Below are positions 1 through 4,927 of a DNA stretch of 8,083 bases, in pieces. The position numbers and the translations under genes are program-made. The notes under the pieces were generated by a model. The model ran no database searches and was not told where the DNA came from. It worked only from the letters and a program-made list of their open reading frames with translations. Source of the stretch: an uncultured Chlorobiaceae bacterium (GTDB taxonomy: Bacteria > Bacteroidota > Chlorobiia > Chlorobiales > Chlorobiaceae). The stretch covers positions 1 through 8,083 of the forward strand of contig CAILXE010000293.1 of assembly GCA_903838095.1 (NCBI GenBank), read 5' to 3'. The stretch's first letter is position 1. Every line of letters begins with the position of its first letter.

Positions 1-173
1 GAATCTGCTGATAGATTCTGTGTGAGACTTGAAATGAGATCTTCCTCTGAGTCGGTGTGAAAAACTATCATGATATCATTTGAAACAGGCTTAAATTGAA
101 TTCCAGCGATGTTGGTAATGAATTGCGTTGCGTCGTTATCTGCTAGTTTCGAGAGGAGTATCGATAGTTTCAT
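1..173 (-). CDS. Partial hypothetical protein, N-terminal 57 residues
   Basis: The minus strand is open from an ATG at 173 to the left edge of the window, giving 57 complete codons and an unfinished Ser codon. The protein begins MKLSILLSKLADNDATQFIT and continues with a mixed, acidic-polar sequence (HTDSEEDLISSL near residues 39-50). I do not recognise a family. There is no obvious signal peptide: the start is mildly hydrophobic but turns polar by residue 9. The ATG is the only possible start, because an in-frame TGA lies seven codons upstream with no ATG, GTG or TTG between. A purine-rich stretch (GGAGAGAGAAAG) precedes it, the closest thing to a ribosome binding site in the window. It is divergent from the first HTH gene and shares the 174-299 control region with it, so it may be under the same regulator (inference). 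That it is a real gene is likely but not certain. Confidence 0.55.
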   Translation of the reverse strand, partial: MKLSILLSKLADNDATQFITNIAGIQFKPVSNDIMIVFHTDSEEDLISSLTQNLSAD

Positions 174-256
174 TTTGGTGTCTTTCTCTCTCCATCAGCT
201 CATTCTGGTGGATTTCGTATCGCCTTTTTACGCCTCTCCAATCACTCCGTAAAGCA

Positions 257-275
257 AAATATCCCACTTGTGGGA
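257..275. promoter_or_regulatory. Operator-like palindrome 1, upstream of the tandem HTH genes
   Basis: The sequence AAATATCCCACTTGTGGGA contains a perfect inverted repeat, TCCCAC-TT-GTGGGA (262-275). It ends 24 nt before the ATG of the first HTH gene, in the divergent intergenic region. A near copy occurs at 753-771 (17 of 19 positions identical). Position, symmetry and recurrence suggest a binding site for one or both HTH proteins, giving autoregulation. The AAATAT half could double as part of a -10 element. Function is inferred. Confidence 0.6.
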
Positions 276-299
276 CGTTGACGGTTGCAACATCCAGTC

Positions 300-509
300 A
301 TGGCAAAGAAACGACTGGCGAAACAACTGGCCGCATACCTCCGTAAACAGCGAGGAGACCTCACTTTTCAGCAATTCGCTCGTAAAACTGGCATTTCCGA
401 TTCCACGCTCCACCGCCTAGAACTCGCGGAACAAAACATTACGCTCGATACGCTAGAACAGCTCTGCGACCGGTTGAAATGCCCGATTGCAGAGATTTTT
501 AAGGACTAA
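300..509 (+). CDS. Small XRE-family HTH transcriptional regulator (copy A)
   Basis: A 69-residue protein that is essentially a single Cro/C1-type helix-turn-helix domain. The pattern is typical: a basic first helix (LAKQLAAYLRKQRGD), the HTH proper TFQQFARKTGISDSTLHRLE at about residues 22-41, then TLEQLCDRLKCPIAEIF, the usual C-terminal helices of the fold. No effector, sensor or toxin-antitoxin partner domain is attached, so it is probably a small dimeric DNA-binding repressor or activator. The ATG at 300 is preferred over an in-frame TTG at 285 because it gives the same 69-residue length as the paralog at 537-746 and starts both proteins with Met-Ala. No Shine-Dalgarno motif precedes it. 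It is 55% identical to the next protein (38 of 69 positions by hand), the two stand 27 nt apart, and they are probably cotranscribed. The palindrome at 262-275 just upstream is the likely operator. The regulated targets are unknown. Confidence 0.88.
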   Translation: MAKKRLAKQLAAYLRKQRGDLTFQQFARKTGISDSTLHRLELAEQNITLDTLEQLCDRLKCPIAEIFKD

Positions 510-536
510 ATTGTTCCAGCGATGTAGATTTTGGGC

Positions 537-746
537 ATGGCAAGCAACAAACTAGATCGCAAATTAGCCAAGTTCCTGCGAGAAAAGCGTGGAGACCAGA
601 CCTTTCAGCAGTTTTCAGATAAAATGGGATTGCCAGGCTCGACCCTGCATCGACTTGAAACATGCGAGCAGAGCGTAACTCTCGGCAAACTTGAGGATAT
701 TTGTGACCGGCTCAACTGCTCTATAACGGACATTTTCGGGAAGTGA
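537..746 (+). CDS. Small XRE-family HTH transcriptional regulator (copy B)
   Basis: A 69-residue single-domain Cro/C1-type HTH protein, paralogous to the gene just upstream (38/69 identical, no gaps). HTH core at about residues 22-41 (TFQQFSDKMGLPGSTLHRLE), followed by TLGKLEDICDRLNCSITDIF. The STLHRLE recognition-helix segment is identical in the two copies, which suggests they read the same or closely related DNA sites. Residues just before it differ (ISD versus LPG). Both copies keep Cys56 and Cys61; this one has an extra Cys43. The ATG at 537 is chosen over a TTG at 531 to match the paralog's length. No clear ribosome binding site is seen. A palindrome nearly identical to the one before copy A lies 6 nt after this stop, ahead of the next gene, so the pair may also control the secreted-protein genes downstream (inference). 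Confidence 0.87.
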   Translation: MASNKLDRKLAKFLREKRGDQTFQQFSDKMGLPGSTLHRLETCEQSVTLGKLEDICDRLNCSITDIFGK

Positions 747-752
747 TTTGTT

Positions 753-771
753 AAATATCCCTTTTGTGGGA
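753..771. promoter_or_regulatory. Operator-like palindrome 2, upstream of the exported-protein gene
   Basis: AAATATCCCTTTTGTGGGA matches the block at 257-275 at 17 of 19 positions; only the two bases at 762-763 differ (TT for AC). The arms TCCC and GGGA remain symmetric. It lies between the stop of HTH copy B and the ATG at 816, 44 nt before that start. It is probably a second binding site of the HTH pair, which would link them to expression of the downstream secreted-protein genes. Inferred from sequence only. Confidence 0.55.
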
Positions 772-815
772 TTTTCTGATTGACCTCTGCTTTGGCTGGG
801 CAGAGATTCGTTGGC

Positions 816-1721
816 ATGAGATTTCTGGGTTCGCTCATCATCCTTTTGTTCGCATTGAGGCTTAACGCTGCCCCAACCCAGAAGCCTTTTGGACAGCTGA
901 AGGAGGAGCAGAAGTTCAAGGATTACACGGTTAGGATTTACCGGATTGACCCAGATTCTTTGAACAATGACAAGAATCAGCGGGACGGGATGGCTTGTTT
1001 CGAAATACTACGTTCAAGTAAGCAGGTTTTTTTTCAAATAGGCAATAAATTCGAGATTGGAAACTCTGGGAACGGCGACATCACCAACAACTTGATTGCA
1101 ATGGGCCGAAGCATTACTAGCGACAAACAACCTAATCTCATTATCAAGGATTGGTCTGGCGGCGCTCATTGCTGCTACACGTTTTTCATCTTTCAAATCG
1201 GATCTGCCTTCAAGTTTATTGGCAGCGTTGATTTACAGAATGGCGTGGATTCGGATTTTAAGGACTTGCGGCGAGACGGGAATCTGGAACTGGTGATGCA
1301 AGACTGGACCTTTCAATACTGGAATGCTTGTTTCGCCGAGTCCTTTGCTCCTGTTGTTATTTTGCGCTACGTATCAGGAAAATACCGACCCGACCTAGAG
1401 TTGATGAAAAAGCCAGCGCCTGCTCAAAAGACGCTTGAGAAGTTGGCTGGAGAATTTAAGCCGATGTTTGCGAGTAAAGGGGTTAAGGGTGATCCAAACA
1501 ATAATCTTCAAGTTCCGCCTCGTTTATGGGGGAAGATGCTGGACCTGATTTATAGCGGGAACATGGATTCGGCTTGGAAGTTGTGTGAATTGAGTTGGCC
1601 GGCGAATAATCCTGGCAAAATGACTTTTTTGAAGGAATTCATCAAACAATTGCAAACCAGCCCTTATTACAACGACATCAATCAACCCAGTTTTCAGGGC
1701 GTAGCAGTTCCCAAAAGCTGA
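816..1721 (+). CDS. Exported hypothetical protein with GGAHCC motif and FG-GAP-like segment
   Basis: A 301-residue protein. The N-terminus MRFLGSLIILLFALRLNA followed by APTQ is a plausible signal peptide, cleaved near residue 18 or 19. This is why the ATG at 816 is preferred over an in-frame TTG at 780, which would put 12 polar residues before it. The centre carries LIIKDWSGGAHCCYTFFIF (about 108-126) with a vicinal Cys pair (119-120), then DLRRDGNLELVMQDW (about 150-164), which resembles the D-x-DG-x-x-E turn of FG-GAP/VCBS-type beta repeats. Further Cys are at 61, 172 and 257, so disulphides are plausible after export. The C-terminal third (about 200-301) is helical-looking. I do not know a defined function; similar tryptophan-rich GGAHCC segments occur in exported bacterial proteins of unknown role. 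The lipoprotein gene follows after 15 nt, so the two are probably cotranscribed and may act together in the cell envelope. Confidence 0.8.
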   Translation: MRFLGSLIILLFALRLNAAPTQKPFGQLKEEQKFKDYTVRIYRIDPDSLNNDKNQRDGMACFEILRSSKQVFFQIGNKFEIGNSGNGDITNNLIAMGRSITSDKQPNLIIKDWSGGAHCCYTFFIFQIGSAFKFIGSVDLQNGVDSDFKDLRRDGNLELVMQDWTFQYWNACFAESFAPVVILRYVSGKYRPDLELMKKPAPAQKTLEKLAGEFKPMFASKGVKGDPNNNLQVPPRLWGKMLDLIYSGNMDSAWKLCELSWPANNPGKMTFLKEFIKQLQTSPYYNDINQPSFQGVAVPKS

Positions 1722-1736
1722 CGCCCAATCAAAAAT

Positions 1737-3347
1737 ATGAAGATTTCTTTTACCAAATACATTCCAGTTTTGCTCATCACCGGCCTGCTCAGTGTCGCCG
1801 GGTGTAAAACTGCTACCACCAACGAAGCTCAGAACAGCCACATTGCGCCCCGGATAAACGAGCCCATCGAATTTGACGGCTTCACAGTTTCACAAATCAG
1901 CTCGCAGGCAGAAGCTAAACGATTGATGACCCAGAAGCTCAAATCGTCAGGTTCTTATTACAGTGTAAGCCAAGATGCAAACGGCAAACAAATCATGACA
2001 CCCCACGACGGCTTTGATTTTTTTCAATACCCGGATGGAAAGACGATAAGAACAGAAACGGTTGAGCAGTTTATTTATGCCTGCGAACATTACCGAGCCA
2101 ACAGTCCTGATGATAAAAACAAAGCCTACGCCGCCACAACCTGCGACATCCAAGCTGAGATGTGGATGAATAATATTAAGGACAAGCTCGAACTCATGGC
2201 CAAGGCTCAACCCTCAATCCACAGCTATTTGAACGGCAAATATCTCAAAGAACTGCCGGTCGATATTTTGATGAGCAGTCTAAACGCGTGTGATGGCGAA
2301 ACCTCTGACAAATACGGTAAAATCCTAAAAGCCGACGTTAAGTCTGGAAAAGCCTTGATGGATTACACTAAGCGATGGGCCCCACTTCACATCGTCAATT
2401 TAGTTTGGGAAAACGATACAACTTTTAGATTTACCGACGCGACGATGGAAATTGACTACTACATCAAGGAAATTGCTAGGGGTGATTTTGATGGTGACGG
2501 GAACGAAGATGCTCAGATTCTAATTGGCTGGCATACGCAGGGAACGATGGGCGGAAGCTATACTGCGATGGTGACGAGAGCGGGACCGAACCAAAAGCTG
2601 AAGTGGGTTGGGGCTAAATGCGAAAAGCCCGAAACAAACAGCGCGTCAAGTGAGAATTACGCTCAGGCTGTTCAACTTGCTTACAACAATGCGTGGATGC
2701 CGCTGGAGGAGCCTGCCGCCGCCAGCAACACCAAGGCCAGCATTACCATTGCTAGCGACGGCAAGGTGATTGAGTCGCACATCCTCAGCCCATCAGGTAA
2801 TGCTGGCATAGATCGTAGTGTTCAGCACACGCTTGATAAGATAACTTTCGTCGCGCCGTTCCCTGATAGTATGAAGTTCAGCAAACGAACATTCATCATT
2901 AACTTCGGCTTAAAAGCTAGGCAAGACCACCTTGCATCGGATATCACATCACAAGAAGTAGCCACGAAAACAAATCGGCTTCTCCAATGCTCACCCAATA
3001 TTGTGAAGTTGATGGGCACGATTAAAAACCTGACTTTCCCAGGACTGCCCAACTACAAAGACATCACGAAAGGCGATGCTCCTGAAGATTATTGGATTTT
3101 AAAATTAGACGCCTCGATTGATGTAGCCAAAGACCCAGAATATCCAGCGCTAGACGAAAACAAGCCGCAACTCAATCAGCACGACCTTCAACTCAACCTA
3201 GATGTTTACTTGAAGGGCGATTACAAAGCTTATCAACAATTCCTAGGTAAAAAAGTGGAGGTGACTGGAGAACTGACCCAAGGATTTACCGTTCACCACA
3301 AAACACCGGTCATGATTCGGGTACGGGACATTAAACTGGTGGAGTGA
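1737..3347 (+). CDS. Multidomain lipoprotein: FG-GAP-like loop, TonB-C-like module, DUF4431-like C-terminus
   Basis: 536 residues. The N-terminus has a basic start, a hydrophobic core and a lipobox VAGC ending at Cys23, so it should be a lipid-anchored envelope protein. Residues about 40-230 are unrecognised (Cys116, Cys136, Cys185). DFDGDGNED at 250-258 is a DxDxDG calcium-binding loop as in FG-GAP/VCBS repeats, followed by a strand-rich stretch to about 290. Residues about 330-395 (SITIASDGKVIESHILSPSG, then GIDRSVQHTLDKITFVAPFP) follow the TonB C-terminal pattern: a strand, DGxV, SSG-like turn, Asp-x-x-V helix, hydrophobic-Pro-x-Pro, final strand. Residues about 422-535 (KLMGTIKNLTFPGLPNY, GDAPEDYWILKLD, LGKKVEVTGELT, VHHKTPVMIRV) match my memory of DUF4431. 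Domain calls are from recognition, not a search. No known enzyme activity; a structural or binding role at the envelope is likeliest. The ATG has no Shine-Dalgarno motif. Cotranscription with the 816-1721 gene is likely. Confidence 0.85.
   Translation: MKISFTKYIPVLLITGLLSVAGCKTATTNEAQNSHIAPRINEPIEFDGFTVSQISSQAEAKRLMTQKLKSSGSYYSVSQDANGKQIMTPHDGFDFFQYPDGKTIRTETVEQFIYACEHYRANSPDDKNKAYAATTCDIQAEMWMNNIKDKLELMAKAQPSIHSYLNGKYLKELPVDILMSSLNACDGETSDKYGKILKADVKSGKALMDYTKRWAPLHIVNLVWENDTTFRFTDATMEIDYYIKEIARGDFDGDGNEDAQILIGWHTQGTMGGSYTAMVTRAGPNQKLKWVGAKCEKPETNSASSENYAQAVQLAYNNAWMPLEEPAAASNTKASITIASDGKVIESHILSPSGNAGIDRSVQHTLDKITFVAPFPDSMKFSKRTFIINFGLKARQDHLASDITSQEVATKTNRLLQCSPNIVKLMGTIKNLTFPGLPNYKDITKGDAPEDYWILKLDASIDVAKDPEYPALDENKPQLNQHDLQLNLDVYLKGDYKAYQQFLGKKVEVTGELTQGFTVHHKTPVMIRVRDIKLVE
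2907..2922 (+). repeat. 16-bp direct repeat, copy 1 (inside the lipoprotein gene)
   Basis: GGCTTAAAAGCTAGGC is found here, encoding part of the linker after the TonB-C-like module, and exactly again at 3859-3874 in the convergent intergenic region. The flanks do not match. It may be chance. Confidence 0.4.
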
Positions 3348-3371
3348 AAACTAAGGATAGCCTCAGTTTTT
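3347..3371 (+). terminator. Possible weak Rho-independent terminator after the lipoprotein gene
   Basis: Starting at the stop codon, AAAACTAAGG pairs with CCTCAGTTTT across a 4-nt ATAG loop (9 of 10 pairs), ending in a run of five T. The stem is mostly A-T, so it may be only partly effective. It separates the lipoprotein gene from the H1-like gene. Confidence 0.4.
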
Positions 3372-3414
3372 GCGCTTTCCTTCCAACCCAACCAATGCTT
3401 TAATAGAAAACACT

Positions 3415-3786
3415 ATGAGTAATCTATTGAATCTGACATCGGCTCAACTCATCAAAGCCGCCAACATCAAAGACCGTATCGAAGCATTGACCAAAGAATT
3501 AAATGGTCTGCTAGGTTCAACAGCTCCAGTAGTCAAAGCTGCTAAACCTGCTAAGAAACGGGGAATGAGTGCTGCTGGCCGTGCTGCTGTTTCTGCCGCT
3601 GCCAAACTTCGTTGGGCTAAAATCAATGCTGCGAAGGCCAAGCCCGCTGCTGTTAAGGCTGCGGTCAAAGCTGTGGTTGCCGCTAAACCTGCAAAGAAGA
3701 AGTTTAAGATGAGTGCTGCTGCTAAAGCCAAGATCAGTGCAGCGGCTAAGGCTCGTTGGGCGAAAATCAAAGCTGCGAAGAAGTAA
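3415..3786 (+). CDS. Histone H1-like, Lys/Ala-rich DNA-binding protein
   Basis: 123 residues. Residues about 8-34 (LTSAQLIKAANIKDRIEALT and on) form a heptad-patterned, probably coiled-coil helix that would oligomerise. The rest is dominated by Ala and Lys, with no acidic residue after Glu28, so it is strongly basic. Two copies of one unit are seen: residues 44-76 (KPAKKRGMSAAGRAAVSAAA, then KLRWAKINAAK) and 91-123 (KPAKKKFKMSAAAKAKISAA, then AKARWAKIKAAKK), joined by an Ala/Lys/Val/Pro linker with PAKK-type repeats like those of H1 tails and bacterial H1-like proteins. A role in non-specific DNA binding or nucleoid organisation is inferred from composition. The ATG at 3415 is preferred over an in-frame TTG at 3370, which lies in the preceding terminator-like hairpin. 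The gene appears to be monocistronic, between two terminator structures, with a TTTAAT -10-like box at 3399-3404 and no Shine-Dalgarno motif. Confidence 0.85.
   Translation: MSNLLNLTSAQLIKAANIKDRIEALTKELNGLLGSTAPVVKAAKPAKKRGMSAAGRAAVSAAAKLRWAKINAAKAKPAAVKAAVKAVVAAKPAKKKFKMSAAAKAKISAAAKARWAKIKAAKK
3544..3783 (+). repeat. Two in-gene repeats encoding the basic MSAAxxA...RWAKI unit
   Basis: Nucleotides 3544-3642 and 3685-3783 encode two 33-residue versions of the same basic unit, each with KPAKK, MSAA, SAAAK and RWAKI in order. This points to an internal duplication that produced two DNA-contacting modules. The second unit ends the protein. Confidence 0.75.
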
Positions 3787-3804
3787 GGTAAGTTTTTAAT
3801 TGCG

Positions 3805-3840
3805 AAGGCCACCTCGTTATTGGGGTGGCTTTTCTTTTTT
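3805..3840 (+). terminator. Rho-independent terminator of the H1-like gene
   Basis: GCCACCTC (3808-3815) pairs with GGGGTGGC (3822-3829, one G-T wobble) across a 6-nt loop. Flanking AA can pair with TT, and the T-rich tail TTTTCTTTTTT follows directly. It begins 18 nt after the stop codon. The minus-strand side lacks a comparable T run, so it looks one-directional. Confidence 0.9.
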
Positions 3841-3858
3841 ATTTGAGAAGATTGACTA

Positions 3859-3874
3859 GGCTTAAAAGCTAGGC
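3859..3874 (+). repeat. 16-bp direct repeat, copy 2 (convergent intergenic region)
   Basis: An exact second copy of GGCTTAAAAGCTAGGC from 2907-2922, here between the H1-like gene and the minus-strand group. It contains a short GCTT-AA-AAGC dyad. The rest of 3841-3985 holds no gene and no clear terminator for the minus-strand genes. Confidence 0.4.
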
Positions 3875-3985
3875 CGTTTACATCTCATCTATGGCTGGGC
3901 ACGCTAATGACTTTTAATCTCTATCCACACAATCACATGACCACTGTCCACCAACTCAAGGCAAGGCCAGTTACGATTAATCGAA

Positions 3986-4924
3986 TCACAAGCAATTGCT
4001 GCCCGAAGGGTATCCATTATCCTCTTGCCATTTCACCGCCGCCAAATTATTTGCATCTGCCACGGACACAGGACTGAAAGCATAATTTGCCGGAACGATT
4101 CCAAAATAAGACCATTCCCAATCCCAACACTTCCAGAGCTCAAACTGCCCATTGGCATAGACGCCGAACTTTTTCGAGGCCAAGGCAATCCCTGCATCCA
4201 CTGGATCGCTAGCACTGCCGCTGGTCACGCCAATGGTGCCTTTATAGACAAGAAAGAACTGGGTATTGGCGGTGATGGTTGTGTCGGTATATTGAATATC
4301 CGTGCTAGAACCGTTGGCGATGGTTCCATTCACGGCATATTGCCCGGCTATTGTGCGGTTTCCATTGTTGTCTTCCTTCAATAACGTAAAGCTTCCGCCT
4401 TGGAAATCCTGGGTGGAAGTGTTAGTGACGCTGAAAACAAACGTGCCGGTGTTTGCTCCGGCGTAGATAGACAAATCAAGCTGGCCGCGAAAGAAATAGT
4501 CGAGAACACCGGCGCTGTATTCCACCGCCTTGGGGATGAGGATTTCGTGATAGTCTTGAAGGACTGCGGGGTCGTTGACGGTAATGCCTACTCGCGCAAT
4601 CACACTTCCACCACGGGGATACATGGCTTCCAGATAATTTAGAACACAATGATTTGTAACGGAAATGCCGTCTCCATTTTTACTGATATAAATTCGGTTG
4701 ATAGGCTTTTTGTTCTTGAGAAAGGAGGTGCGGACGCCAGATGCCATTTGCGATCTAATCGTCGGGAAAGTAGTGCTGCTGTTGATTGACGGAAAAGGGA
4801 AAGAATGAATGGCATCAGAGCTGACGGCTTCTGGATACAAAGCGTCTTCGCCAAGAAAGTTGCCGTTGCTGAATTCGGCTAGGCCGAGCTTGGTGTTGCC
4901 GGCTGCTTCTTGAACCAGTGCGTC
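3986..4924 (-). CDS. C-terminal part of zinc phospholipase C/P1-nuclease-like secreted protein, after in-frame TAG
   Basis: This stretch is open in exactly the same frame as the 4925-5722 part and follows its TAG directly, supplying residues 267-578 of one continuous product. It begins DALVQEAAGN, then LGLAEFSNGNFLGEDALY (279-296), a segment expected to continue the enzyme domain. DYHEILIPKAVEYSAGVLDY at 390-409, followed by FFRG, is the closing helix typical of this zinc-enzyme family. Residues about 415-505 are Thr/Asn/Gly-rich with beta-strand character, probably an Ig-like C-terminal module, and the end is Trp-rich (WKCWDWEWSYFG, 530-541). No convincing independent start exists: a TTG at 4840 is possible but would begin inside the domain and has no ribosome binding site. 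If the TAG is not read through, this part is untranslated or a dead remnant. TGA ends it. Confidence 0.75.
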   Translation of the reverse strand, partial: DALVQEAAGNTKLGLAEFSNGNFLGEDALYPEAVSSDAIHSFPFPSINSSTTFPTIRSQMASGVRTSFLKNKKPINRIYISKNGDGISVTNHCVLNYLEAMYPRGGSVIARVGITVNDPAVLQDYHEILIPKAVEYSAGVLDYFFRGQLDLSIYAGANTGTFVFSVTNTSTQDFQGGSFTLLKEDNNGNRTIAGQYAVNGTIANGSSTDIQYTDTTITANTQFFLVYKGTIGVTSGSASDPVDAGIALASKKFGVYANGQFELWKCWDWEWSYFGIVPANYAFSPVSVADANNLAAVKWQEDNGYPSGSNCL

Positions 4925-4927
4925 CTA
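4925..4927 (-). other. In-frame TAG codon interrupting the phospholipase C-like gene
   Basis: On the minus strand the frame reads GGC AGT TAG GAC GCA CTG, that is Gly-Ser-stop-Asp-Ala-Leu, at codon 266 of 578. The frame stays open for 312 codons afterwards without any shift. A single base change from CAG, AAG, GAG, TGG or TAC/TAT would explain it. It could be a real nonsense mutation, a sequencing error or a read-through site; the sequence alone does not decide. Confidence 0.85.

Noticed and set aside
278..283. TTGACG as a -35 box for HTH copy A.
   Set aside because: A -10 box at proper spacing would fall inside the coding sequence that starts at 300.
128..346. A 72-codon plus-strand frame overlapping the first HTH gene in another frame.
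   Set aside because: It covers the divergent control region and the palindrome and then overlaps the well-supported HTH gene; no family features.
101..525. The 12-mer TTCCAGCGATGT at 101-112 and 514-525.
   Set aside because: Matches of this length are expected by chance in 8 kb and the flanks do not agree.
780..815. Upstream TTG start for the exported protein, adding 12 residues.
   Set aside because: The added residues would precede a clean signal peptide that begins at the ATG at 816.
3444..3812. A 122-codon minus-strand reading frame opposite the H1-like gene, rich in Ala and Leu.
   Set aside because: It mirrors the repetitive Ala/Lys codons of the plus-strand gene; its product is low-complexity and lacks any start context, while the plus-strand gene has ordered repeats and its own terminator.
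3974..3983. Perfect 10-bp palindrome CGATTAATCG just after the stop of the minus-strand group.
   Set aside because: It has no loop and no T run, so it is not a terminator, and it was not found elsewhere as a repeated site.
4025..4642. Plus-strand frames of 119 and 80 codons opposite the phospholipase C-like gene.
   Set aside because: They lie antisense to a frame with clear family motifs and show no recognisable domain or composition of their own.
4840..4924. Treating the 284-codon frame starting at TTG 4840 as an independent gene.
   Set aside because: The frame is already open from 4924 in phase with the upstream part, and the sequence before 4840 continues the same domain.
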